From Apis mellifera (lineage: Eukaryota; Arthropoda; Insecta; Hymenoptera; Apidae), in the NCBI RefSeq assembly GCF_003254395.2, contig NC_037648.1:7870135-7934134 (forward strand): 64,000 nucleotides of DNA, in the 5' to 3' direction. Under the pieces are notes generated by a model. It did not search any database. It saw only the letters and a list, made by a program, of their open reading frames with translations, and had not been told where the DNA came from. Shown here one piece after another: positions 53,309 to 62,630 of the stretch. Each line of letters begins with the position of its first letter. Position 1 is the stretch's first letter. Both the position numbers and the translations under genes were made by a program.

Positions 53309-53325
53309 TCTGGAATAATATAAAA
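53309..53325 (-). promoter_or_regulatory. Splice acceptor candidate present only in copy A
   Basis: On minus, a long T-rich tract ends TATATTATTCCAG|ACGG, an excellent acceptor with first exon base 53,309. Copy B has the related T-rich tract but reads TATATTCCGTTATAC at this point, so the acceptor is lost there. Confidence 0.4.
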
Positions 53326-53516
53326 AAAAAACTTTCATAATGAATATTCACATTATTGATTTCAAAAAATTTAATAAAAAAAATTTAAATTCGATTTACT
53401 ATAAAAAATTAAATTCTTACCAATGAGAAATACAAATATAAATATCAAACAATATTTTTTGCAATAAATGCAAAAAATGATGAGGAATGCTGAAAAAAAA
53501 AATATATACTATACAA

Positions 53517-53539
53517 TTAGTAGTCAGAAGGACTACTAA
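53517..53539. repeat. Perfect hairpin 1, copy A
   Basis: TTAGTAGTC and GACTACTAA, nine base pairs, enclose the five-base loop AGAAG. Copy B at 58,060-58,082 is identical, although flanking A runs differ. Confidence 0.8.
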
Positions 53540-53550
53540 AAAAAAAAGAA

Positions 53551-53602
53551 AATATTTTCCACTCGATATAAACACGAGCAAGAAAACCGCGAGTGGAATA
53601 TT
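53551..53602. repeat. Hairpin 2, copy A
   Basis: AATATT-TT-CCACTCG pairs with CGAGTGGAATATT: thirteen pairs with a two-base T bulge, around a loop of about 24 bases. Copy B (58,089-58,140) keeps both arms while the loop carries a substitution. It stands 11 bases from hairpin 1. Confidence 0.75.
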
Positions 53603-53810
53603 CATTTTGCATCGCAACACTAATAAACTAATATTTCTATTATAAAAAAATTTTTTAAGTCAATCGCGATGAGTGCTTTATTATATTTATTTGCAAAATT
53701 AACTAATTAACAATAATAAAAAAAATCATAAAAAAAGATCAATTATTTACGCAATAGTATTCTAGGCACTCAAATTTAAATAACGCAACACTAATATCGA
53801 AAATCAAGTG

Positions 53811-53886
53811 CAATCTCCTTGACTGCTATCGTGCAGCTTCTTTGACTGCTACAGTGCAATCTCTTTGACTGCTATCGTACAGTCAT
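53811..53886. repeat. GACTGCTATCGTGCAG short tandem array, three units
   Basis: Three units of about 25 bp of the form TTGACTGCTA(T/C)(C/A)GT(G/A)CA. Copy B has about five units in the corresponding place (58,343-58,460), so the array has changed in number since duplication. Confidence 0.85.
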
Positions 53887-54264
53887 GTGAGTAACTTCTT
53901 TAGTCACTCAAGATGATTCAGGAAGGAACAAAAGCTCCAATACTTCCACAATCCCAGTGGAAGAAACTTCATGGGCATTCAAAATTCGCAACACTACTTG
54001 AATAAACGCGATTATTTATATAATTCGCAACACTACTTTTAAAAATGAATATAATCAAAATTATTATTTCTGACTAAAGAAATTACTAACTATTTAATAA
54101 TAAATTAAAAATAATGAATTTAACCACAAAAGATATAAATTTTATTATTTTAGATATTTCATAAATAAGCTATATAAAAAATTAGATATAAAATATATAA
54201 TAAAATATCAAAATCAAAAAATTTATAAAAATATAAATAATTTATAACAAAAAACCGTGATACT

Positions 54265-54385
54265 TTACAATTCGCAATACTAATCCAAACGCGATTCTCA
54301 TTTTAACGCAACACTAATGCAAACGCGATTCTCATTTTAACGCAACACTAATTCAATCCGTTAGTAATCAATCGCAACACTAATA
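54265..54385. repeat. 34-bp repeat carrying the CGCAACACTA decamer, copy A
   Basis: Units read ACGCAACACTAATGCAAACG followed by CGATTCTCATTTTA. Perfect decamers lie at about 54,307, 54,341 and 54,373, with a variant at 54,268. Further single decamers occur at about 53,613, 53,784, 53,987 and 54,026. Confidence 0.85.
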
Positions 54386-54858
54386 AAAAATCGCGATGCC
54401 CATGATGACTGGATTTGGATGATGGGCCGGCATGCAAATCGGCCAGACAGCACAACAACAATTACTACATATACTAAAACGAGCACAATGACAAAATAGT
54501 AACAATGACTTCCCATTCTTTGGATCCAAAAAGATACAAAAAATGAGAAGCCATTCGTTGCAGCCCTCTTCGTGACAGTTTGTCGGGCCTCTTCGGTCTT
54601 CCTCCTTCGGGCGCAATGCCCGCTGAAACTTATATCTAGGCTCGAGATTCACTAATCGCAAACCAAAGAAAAAAAAAGAAAAGAAAGGACTAAATCGCGG
54701 AAGCTAAGTGCATGGACGACCAACGATCGCAACGTTCTCCGCACATGCACAGAATCTCGAGCGCAACGATCGTTTCGAAAGCAAATCCAGAAACGACTAG
54801 CATTATCGTCTATCCGTCTCAGCTTTACCCTCGTTTTCTCAAATTTTATTTCCTGAAA

Positions 54859-54909
54859 CAGATTGTCACGCGAAAACGCGCCTACCCGACCAGAGACTGT
54901 GACAATCTG
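54859..54909. repeat. Perfect hairpin 3 with nested hairpin, copy A
   Basis: CAGATTGTCAC and GTGACAATCTG, eleven perfect pairs, enclose a 29-base loop. A small CGCG-AAAA-CGCG hairpin occupies its left side, sharing one base with the outer stem. Directly next to it on the minus strand is the acceptor TTTCAG|GAAATAAA, so the hairpin could mask or present that splice site. Copy B (59,475-59,525) is identical. Confidence 0.8.
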
Positions 54910-55011
54910 CCCGGCCCTACCTACTTATAATTAACATTCGTACCAGAAGTATACTACCTATCCTACCTAGCTCTATATTTAAAAAATGGCAAAACAGGCA
55001 CACCAACACAC

Positions 55012-56881
55012 TCATTCCACGATTCTCACACATAATACTCGGGCGCAAAAGCCTAAACTAGGGAAACGTCCCGGGACGCCTCCGACACCCGAGCTTGGCA
55101 CACAACTCGCATACTCTAACTTTACGTACCATTTTCCTGAAATCAACTGACGATAGCTAGTGACCATTGCGTGAAATGGGATAAAACATATATACGTACA
55201 TATAACGTATATATAACGTATATTTCTTATATAAATTTAAATTTTTTAATTTAATTTAATAATAATTTAATAATAAAATTATTGAAATTAAATTTCAATA
55301 TTATTAATGAAAACTATAACAAAACTGTATATATTTTACTATAGAACTATATAATTTCAATTAAATATACAATCAATATTTATTAATAAAAAGATACACC
55401 TTTTAAGGTGTTTATATTTTGATATATTTTCAATTTAAAATAAAAATTATAATATCTATTGGAAATTTTAAATAAAATAGAATTAATCATAAATATCTTC
55501 AATATATTTCAAATTATATTGCATGGAATGATATACGAAACGACGCAATTCCACAGCCTAACAACACACACAATGTGGAAAATACGTCGTGCACGATACA
55601 CTACGCATCGTCAGTCGCTGAAAAATTATTATTATCAACTTATGAACTATGATCATCATGCCCATCGCCTTTCTTTCACTCAAGTAGCACCTGGGCACGT
55701 GAGTGAGATCCTAGCAATGAACATGGAAAGGGTTAAACCTGAAAATCCTGAGCTAAAAAAAATATTAATGTATTTATTTTCTAACGGACTAACGTTCTTT
55801 AATTCAATATTTGCTTCCTTTATTTCAATCTATATATATTTATTTTAGAAATGTAATTGAAATTATTTCATTTTCATTTATGCCAATAGTAATTTTTCTT
55901 TCAGAATACATTTATACATTTATATAATATATATATGGTTCTTTATTATTAATTTTAAGAAGAAAATATATGTAAAAAATAAGAAATTTATATTTATATT
56001 AATTAATGATAAATTTATGTATGAAAATTCATAATAAGAAATTGACTTTAAATGGAATATTAATAAAATAACCTCAGGCGATCTCTTCATCAAAGCATGT
56101 TTTTTAAAAATATAAAACAAACGTTCAAAATTTCTTGCTTTGATTTAGAAATCTACCTGTCGCGAAGTATCTTCTTGCACATAATATCTCATACATTCCT
56201 TTACGATGAATATAAAATATCTATTTATTATTTTTACATTATCATTCTTAAGTTCTAATCATTCTTAAGTTTATATTAAAAAATCAAATATTGAAATATT
56301 ACAAAATAAAACAATAGATAAAATTAACAAATGTTTATATTAATAAACGATAATGCATTGTCAATATTATTGTATAGCAATTGATATTTCTATTGTAACG
56401 AAGTCGAAGGACATCCGACTTCTATACTACAAGAGATTTAATTCATATCATTTCATCATTATTCATAATTTTCATTTATTAATATATTTTTCAGAAATAT
56501 ATATTTTTATGGTTCTTTATATTTCTTAATTATTTATATCATTCATTATATATCATTCATAATATCATTCATAGATGTATTATATTATATTAATATGTTA
56601 TTTAATATAAAATTAACTATCAATATCATCTCATAAACGCGTCGTGCAAGAAGATCTATCCTGATCTAATAAATAAAATACAAGAAAAAGAAATGTTACT
56701 ATTCACGGGTTATAATTAATACCCGCGGTCATTGTGCTCGTGCAAAAATCTACGTATACAACCAATCACTCGTGTCGATTTGGATCTTTCATCCTACGAC
56801 ATGATTGAATGATCGGAGGAACATAAATGCATGCGACTCACCAATAGATGCGAAGAAGTGCCGTGACCCATAGGATGTCAT
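55012..56881 (-). CDS. Candidate spliced 54-codon small reading frame, copy A
   Basis: If the 62-nt exon (56,842-56,903) is spliced to the acceptor at 55,136, an ATG at 56,881 opens a frame of 13 codons. It crosses the junction in phase and continues for 41 more codons to a TGA at 55,012. The product begins MTSYGSRHFFASIG and ends CVRIVE, with four Cys and a Gly/Pro/Ser-rich middle. The frame is also open upstream through the 48-nt exon but has no ATG there. I recognise no family and see no clear signal peptide. An alternative ATG just inside the second exon gives a 24-codon Cys/Arg-rich peptide. Chance openness is possible because these exons are GC-richer. Confidence 0.22.
56169..56655. repeat. 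Long-range 12-bp inverted repeat, copy A
   Basis: ATCTTCTTGCAC at 56,169-56,180 is the exact reverse complement of GTGCAAGAAGAT at 56,644-56,655. Copy B keeps both arms exactly (60,779-60,790 and 61,249-61,260), while the 460-480 bases between have diverged by substitutions and indels. A transcript crossing both could fold them together. Confidence 0.6.
56400..56422. repeat. Perfect hairpin 4, copy A
   Basis: GAAGTCG and CGACTTC enclose the nine-base loop AAGGACATC. It is a small GC-rich island in AT-rich DNA and is identical in copy B (60,998-61,020), where nearby bases differ. Confidence 0.7.
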
Positions 56882-56903
56882 CGCCAAGTACGTGGAAATG
56901 AAT
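56842..56903 (-). ncRNA. Candidate 62-nt exon, copy A
   Basis: On minus, TGTTTTGATATAG|ATTCATTTCC opens it and GCATCTATTG|GTGAGTCGC closes it. Both sites match animal consensus well, and the segment is GC-richer than its flanks. The same exon, identical, is at 61,447-61,508. Confidence 0.5.
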
Positions 56904-56994
56904 CTATATCAAAACATGAAATAACATAACTTAAATACAATGTTCATTTATTTGAAAATGATAAAATAAATGGAAAATATAATACAATAATTAC

Positions 56995-57042
56995 CTCTTC
57001 GCGTGGTGGATGACCGCCTTATTCTCTTGAGAAACACTGACT
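56995..57042 (-). ncRNA. Candidate 48-nt exon, copy A
   Basis: On minus, GTATATGGTAG|AGTCAGTGTTTC opens it and CGCGAAGAG|GTAATTATT closes it. The acceptor lacks a strong pyrimidine tract. The opening motif TAG|A(G/T)TCAGTGTTT recurs further right in a series of similar modules, which suggests repeated duplication of an exon start. Confidence 0.45.
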
Positions 57043-57500
57043 CTACCATATACCGAATATGAAATATATAAATACATTTAAGAAAAATAAAAAAATTATA
57101 AATAAACAACTATTAACACATTTGTTTAATTTATAATAGGCGAGCAAACACACTGACTCTAATTTCGCGATAATAATGAATTTAATTGGAGTTATTATGC
57201 TCTAAATACATTTAAGAGAAATAAAGAAAATTATAAATAAAAAACTATTAAGACATTTGTTTAATTTATAATAGGCGAGCAAACACTGATTCTAATTTCG
57301 CGATAATAATGAATTTAATTGGAGCTATATATACATTTAAGAGAAATAAAGAAAATTATAAATAAAAAACTACTACGACATTTGTTTAATTTATAATAGG
57401 CGGGCAAGCACTGATTCTAATGTCGCGATTATAATAAATAAATTCAATTGGAGCTTTTATGCTTTAAAATATTAAACTATTACGGATCAAACACTGAATC
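57031..57500. repeat. Tandem exon-start modules of about 130 bp, copy A
   Basis: Units containing ACATTTGTTTAATTTATAAT and AGGCG(A/G)GCAA(A/G)CACTGA begin at about 57,071, 57,205 and 57,330. Flanking relatives with CACTGACTCTACC and CACTGAATCTACC stand at either end. On minus each shows TAG|A(G/A/T)TCAGTG. Copy B has two such units (from 61,677 and 61,808), so the number varies. Confidence 0.75.
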
Positions 57501-58059
57501 TACCGGCCGCATTGCACGCGGTCACAAAAATCAGCTGGAAATGAAAATGTATTATAATAAAATAAAAGAGGTATTATTTAACAACAACAATAATATATAA
57601 GACAAATGATAACTGACAATTCTCAGTTCTATGGTACCTGAAACAAAACAAAACAAATAATTAATAAAATTATAATCGTTGTGTAATTATTTATTGAACA
57701 ATGATAGATTTAATTATAATATTTTCTTGAAATATATAAGTGTTGTCCGAGAGATAATATATCTGAAACAAACTTGTAACATAAATTAATTTATTTAAAA
57801 AATTAGTAAAGAAAAAAAAACAAACGAAACAGTAGTATAACGGAATATAAGAAGAAAGAAACTTTTATAATGAACATTCAGCATTATTGAACTAAAAAAA
57901 TTTAGTGAAACAAATTTAAATTCGATGTTTTTAAAAAAGATTAAGTTCTCACCAATGAAAATATAAATATAAATACCATAGCAATATTTTTTCAAATAAA
58001 TGCAAAAGGTGATAAGGAATGCTGAAAACAATAAGAAAAAAGAAAAGAATAGTATACAA

Positions 58060-58082
58060 TTAGTAGTCAGAAGGACTACTAA
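58060..58082. repeat. Perfect hairpin 1, copy B
   Basis: Same nine-pair stem and AGAAG loop as at 53,517-53,539. Confidence 0.8.
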
Positions 58083-58088
58083 GAAAAA

Positions 58089-58140
58089 AATATTTTCCAC
58101 TCGATATAAACGCGAGCAAGAAAACCGCGAGTGGAATATT
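58089..58140. repeat. Hairpin 2, copy B
   Basis: The same thirteen pairs and two-base bulge as copy A. The loop here has AACGCGAG instead of AACACGAG. Confidence 0.75.
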
Positions 58141-58342
58141 CATTTTGCATCGCAACACTAATAAACTAATTTTTTTTTTTATAAAATAAAAAATTTTTAA
58201 ATCAATCGCGATGAGTGCTTTATTATATTTGCAATATTAACTAATTTACAATGACAAAAAAAAACAAAGAAAAAAGATCAATTGTTTATGCAATATTCTA
58301 AGCACTCAAATTTAAATAACGCAACACTATTATCGAAAGTCA

Positions 58343-58460
58343 AGTGCAATCTGACTGCTATCGTGCAGCCTCTTTGACTGCTATCGTGCAGCTCTTTGAC
58401 TGCTATCGTGCAGCCTCCTTGACTGCTATCGTGCAGTCTCTTTGACTGCTCTATCGTATA
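58343..58460. repeat. GACTGCTATCGTGCAG tandem array, five units
   Basis: About five units spaced by roughly 23 bases, expanded relative to copy A. Within each unit CTGC and GCAG-type ends could form tiny hairpins. Confidence 0.88.
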
Positions 58461-58805
58461 ATCACCCTAGTAGCTTTTTAGCCACTCAAGATGATTCAGG
58501 AGTACTTCCACAATTCCAATGGAAGAAATTTGGGCATTCAATATTCGCAACACTACTTGAACAAACGCGATTATTTATAAACGCAACACTACTTTTAAAA
58601 ATGAATTCAATCAGAATTATTATTTCTGACTAAAGAAAGTTTATTTAAATAATATTTAATACTTAAAAAAATAATTCATGATAATGATTTTTAATTGGAA
58701 AAGATATAAATTTTATTACCATATACTTTATAAAAAAGCTAATAATATAAAAAATTTGTAAAAATAGAAATAATTTACAACAAAAAAACCGTGATATTTT
58801 ATAAT

Positions 58806-58960
58806 TCGCAATACTAATGCAAACGCGATTCTCATTTTAACGCAACACTAATACAAACGCGATTCTCATTTTAACGCAACACTAATGCAAACGCGATTTT
58901 CATTTTAACGCATTCCTAATTCAATCCGTAATTAATCATTCGCAACACTAATAAAAAAAT
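58806..58960. repeat. 34-bp repeat carrying the CGCAACACTA decamer, copy B
   Basis: One unit more than copy A. Perfect decamers are at about 58,840, 58,875 and 58,942, with variants near 58,807 and 58,910. Single decamers also lie at about 58,151, 58,320, 58,545 and 58,581. Confidence 0.85.
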
Positions 58961-59474
58961 CGCGATGCCCACGATGATTTTGAATTTGGATGATGGGCCG
59001 GCATGCAAATCGGCCAGACAGCACAACAACAATTACTACGTATTACTAAAACGAGCACAATGACAAAATAGTAACAATGACTTCCCATTCTTTGGATCCA
59101 AAAGATACAAAAAATGAGAAGCCATTCGTTGCAGCCCTCTTCGTGACAGTTTGTCGGGCCTCTTCGGTCTTCCTCCTTCGGGCGCAATGCCCGCTGAAAC
59201 TTATATCTAGGCTCGAGATTCACTAATCGCAAACCAAAGAAAAAAAGAGAAAAAAAAGGACTAAATCGCGGAAGCTAAATGCATGGACGACCAACGATCG
59301 CAATGATCGTTCCCGCACATGCACAGAATCTCGAGCGCAACGTTCGTTTCGAAAGCAAATCGCGACCGCGACCACGAAACTCGAAAAATCGAAAAGCAAA
59401 GCCCAGAAACGACTAGCATTATCGTCTATCCGTCTCAGCTTTACCCTCGTTTTCTCAAATTTTATTTCCTGAAA

Positions 59475-59525
59475 CAGATTGTCACGCGAAAACGCGCCTA
59501 CCCGACCAGAGACTGTGACAATCTG
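59475..59525. repeat. Perfect hairpin 3, copy B
   Basis: Identical in sequence and position relative to the acceptor TTTCAG|GAAATAAA as in copy A. Confidence 0.8.
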
Positions 59526-59626
59526 CCGGCCCTACCTACTTATAATTAACATTCGTACCAGAAGTATACTACCTATCCTACCTAGCTCTATATTTAAAAA
59601 ATGGCAAAACAGGCACACCAACACAC

Positions 59627-61486
59627 TCATTCCACGATTCTCACACATAATACTCGGGCGCAAAAGCCTAAACTAGGGAAACGTCCCGGGACGCCTCCGA
59701 CACCCGAGCTTGGCACACAACTCGCATACTCTAACTTTACGTACCATTTTCCTGAAATCAACTGACGATAGCTAGTGACCATTGCGTGAAATGGGATAAA
59801 ACATATATACGTACATATAACGTATATATAACGTATTTCTTATATAAATTTAAATTTTTAATTTAATTTAATAATAATTTAATAATAAAATTATTGAAAT
59901 TAAATTTCAATATTATTAATGAAAACTATAACAAAACTGTATATATTTACTATAGAACTATATAATTTCAATTAAATATACAATCAATATTTATTAATAA
60001 AAGATACACCTTTTAAGGTGTTTATATTTTGATATATTTTCAATTTAAAATAAAATTATAATATCTATTGGAAATTTTAAATAAAAATAGAATTAATCAT
60101 AATATCTTCAATATATTTCAAATTATATTGCATGGAATGATATACGAAACGACGCAATTCCACAGCCTAACAACACACACAATGTGGAAAATACGTCGTG
60201 CACGATACACTACGCATCGTCAGTCGCTGAAAAATTATTATTATCAACTTATGAACTATGATCATCATGCCCATCGCCTTTCTTTCACTCAAGTAGCACC
60301 TGGGCACGTGAGTGAGATCCTAGCAATGAACATGGAAAGGGTTAAACCTGAAAATCCTGAGCTAAAAAAAATATTAATGTATTTATTTTCTAACGGACTA
60401 ACGTTCTTTAATTCAATATTTGCTTCCTTTATTTCAATCTATATATATTTATTTTAGAAATGTAATTGAAATTATTTCATTTTCATTTATGCCAATAGTA
60501 ATTTTTCTTTCAGAATACATTTATACATTTATATAATATATATATGGTTCTTTATTATTAATTTTAAGAAGAAAATATATGTAAAAAATAAGAAATTTAT
60601 ATTTATATTAATTAATGATAAATTTATGTATGAAAATTCATAATAAGAAATTGACTTTAAATGGAATATTAATGAAAATAACCTCAGGCGATCTCTTCAT
60701 CAAAGCATGTTTTTTAAAAATATAAAACAAACGTTCAAAATTTCTTGCTCTGATTTAGAAATCTACCTGTCGCGAAGTATCTTCTTGCACATAATATTTC
60801 ATACATTTTTTTACGGAGAATATAAAATATCTATTTATTATTTTTATATTTCTAATCATTCTTAAGTTTATATTAAAAAATCAAATATTGAAATATTACG
60901 AAATAAAAGAGCAGATAAAATTAACAATTATTTATATTTAATAAACGATAATGCATTATCAATATTATTGTATAGCAATTAATATTTCTATTGTAACGAA
61001 GTCGAAGGACATCCGACTTCTATACTACAAGAGATTTAATTCATATCATTTCATCATTATTCATAATTTTCATTTATTAATTTATTAGAATATTAATTTT
61101 TCAGATTAATATTTTTTCAGAAATATATATTTATATGGTTTTTATATTTCTTAATTATTTATATCATTCATAATAATTAGATGGATTATATTATATCAAT
61201 AAATTATTTAATGTAAAATTAACTATCAATATCATCTTAAAAACCCGACGTGCAAGAAGATCTATCCTGATCTAATAAATAAAATACAAGAAAAGAAATG
61301 TTACTATTCACGGGTTATAATTAATACCCGCGGTCATTGTGCTCGTGCAAAAATCTACGTATACAACCAATCACTCGTGTCGATTTGGATCTTTCATCCT
61401 ACGACATGATTGAATGATCGGAGGAACATAAATGCATGCGACTCACCAATAGATGCGAAGAAGTGCCGTGACCCATAGGATGTCAT
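59627..61486 (-). CDS. Candidate spliced 54-codon small reading frame, copy B
   Basis: The same two-exon frame as copy A (ATG at 61,486, junction 61,447 to 59,751, stop at 59,627), with the same product. Because this part of the duplication is nearly identical throughout, identity of the frame is not evidence for coding. Confidence 0.22.
60998..61020. repeat. Perfect hairpin 4, copy B
   Basis: Same GAAGTCG-loop-CGACTTC hairpin as at 56,400-56,422. Confidence 0.7.
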
Positions 61487-61508
61487 CGCCAAGTACGTGG
61501 AAATGAAT
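61447..61508 (-). ncRNA. Candidate 62-nt exon, copy B
   Basis: Acceptor TTTTGATATAG|ATTC and donor CTATTG|GTGAGTCGC on minus, as in copy A. Confidence 0.5.
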
Positions 61509-61599
61509 CTATATCAAAACATGAAATAACATAACTTAAATACAATGTTCATTTATTTGAAAATGATAAAATAAATGGAAAATATAATACAATAATTAC

Positions 61600-61647
61600 C
61601 TCTTCGCGTGGTGGATGACCGCCTTATTCTCTTGAGAAACACTGACT
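61600..61647 (-). ncRNA. Candidate 48-nt exon, copy B
   Basis: Acceptor ATATGGTAG|AGTCAGTG and donor GAAGAG|GTAATT on minus, as in copy A. It is the first exon-like segment met downstream of the tandem array and exon 1. Confidence 0.45.
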
Positions 61648-62042
61648 CTACCATATACCGAATATGAAATATATAAATACATTTAAGAAAAATAAAAAAA
61701 ATTATAAATAAACAACTATTAACACATTTGTTTAATTTATAATAGGCGAGCAAACACTGACTCTAATTTCGCGATTATAATGAATTTAATTGGAGCTATT
61801 ATGCTCTAAATACATTTAAGAAAAATAAAAAAAATTATAAATAAAAAACTATTAACACATTTGTTTAATTTACAATAGGCGGGCAAGCACTGACTCTAAT
61901 TTCGCGATTATAATGAATAAATTCAATTGGAGCTATTATGCTTTAAAATATTAAGAAACTATTACGGAGCAAACACTGAATCTACCGACCGCATTGCGCG
62001 CGGTCACAAAAATCATCTGGAAGTGAAACTGTCATTATAATA

Positions 62043-62630
62043 ATGGGGGATCCATAAAAAAGAAATAAAATATTTTCCTTCTTTTTTCTATCAAATATTT
62101 ATTTCAGAAAATATTGCTACTTTTTTCTCAAATTAACTTAATAAGACTTATTTTATTAATTTTGAATAATAATATTTGTAGTAAATGTTCATTATAAAAG
62201 TATAAAATATATTTCGAAATGAAGTATATTATATAAGTGCGATCGAATAAAAACAGAATAAATACATATAATACATACGAGCGAAAAATCATATTTTTCT
62301 TTGAAAAATGTAATGATATCCGTAATTGAAATTTTTCCCACATTTGAAGTTGGACCATAAATCAGCTAATAATCTGTTCAAAAAAAAAAAAAAATAAATA
62401 AATAAATAAATAAATAAAATAAAATAAAATTTTAACAAATAAATATATAAAATTTATAAAAATTAATCGATCACATTAAAATAAAATAATACTCGAGATA
62501 CAATATCATTTTAAAAAGTCATAATATAAACTAATTGGAATTATAATCGTCAAATAAGAAAATAAAAAAATAACGAATAATTTGAATCTTCAACTATTAG
62601 TATTAAAAATTTCAGTAAAAACAATATAAT
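62043..62630. other. AT-rich spacer with an A/AAAT repeat
   Basis: AT-rich DNA separating copy B from the 219-bp array. An A run of about 14 at 62,380 continues into AAAT and AAAAT repeats to about 62,430. No exon signal is recognised. Confidence 0.6.

Larger units (their letters stand above)
53421..55136 (-). ncRNA. Candidate long exon, copy A
   Basis: On minus it would start at the acceptor AGTTGATTTCAG|GAAAATGG (first base 55,136) and end at the donor CTCATTG|GTAAGAATT (last base 53,421), about 1.7 kb. The first 750 bases are clearly GC-richer than the surroundings. A second acceptor inside (CTGTTTCAG|GAAATAAA, first base 54,852) could give a shorter form. Inside are three perfect hairpins, the CGCAACACTA decamers and a GACTGCTATCG tandem array. 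A 93-codon minus frame at 54,380-54,661 has its copy-B counterpart shifted by single-base indels, which argues against coding. Confidence 0.42.
55137..56841 (-). other. Intron-like interval of copy A with one GC-richer segment
   Basis: AT-rich DNA around a balanced segment at about 55,520-55,760. That segment has a minus acceptor-like TGATTTTCAG|GTTTAACC and an opposing plus donor-like GGGCAC|GTGAGTGAG near 55,700. A plus frame of 129 codons (55,459-55,848) covers it. Direction and status are unresolved. Confidence 0.35.
53001..57555. repeat. Tandem module, copy A (about 4.6 kb)
   Basis: Colinear with 57,556-62,042. Matching landmarks are offset by about 4,600 bases (54,859 versus 59,475; 56,400 versus 60,998). 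The central part (about 54,400-56,150) is nearly identical between copies, differing mainly by one-base indels in homopolymers. The left part (53,040-54,370) and far right differ by many substitutions and indels. There are no terminal repeats or target-site duplications of a transposon, so unequal crossover is the likely origin. Confidence 0.88.
57953..59751 (-). ncRNA. Candidate long exon, copy B
   Basis: The counterpart of 53,421-55,136, opening at the acceptor TTTCAG|GAAAATGG (first base 59,751) and closing at TTCATTG|GTGAGAACT (last base 57,953). The donor has changed from GTAAGAA in copy A to GTGAGAA here, a change that keeps donor function. Confidence 0.42.
57556..62042. repeat. Tandem module, copy B (about 4.6 kb)
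   Basis: Direct tandem duplicate of copy A. Differences include a 42-bp extra segment near 59,361-59,402, which is rich in CGCGACC and CGAAA, a longer GACTGCTATCG array and a loss of one exon-start module. Homology stops abruptly near 62,042, just before GGGGGATCC. Confidence 0.88.

Noticed and set aside
54380..54661. 93-codon minus frame shared with 58,948-59,232
   Set aside because: The two copies agree for about 44 residues and then differ by frameshifts from single-base indels, so the frame is not maintained. The DNA is better read as a non-coding exon.
53001..62042. Tandem modules as an LTR or DNA transposon
   Set aside because: No terminal inverted or long terminal repeats, target-site duplications, transposase or reverse transcriptase motifs.
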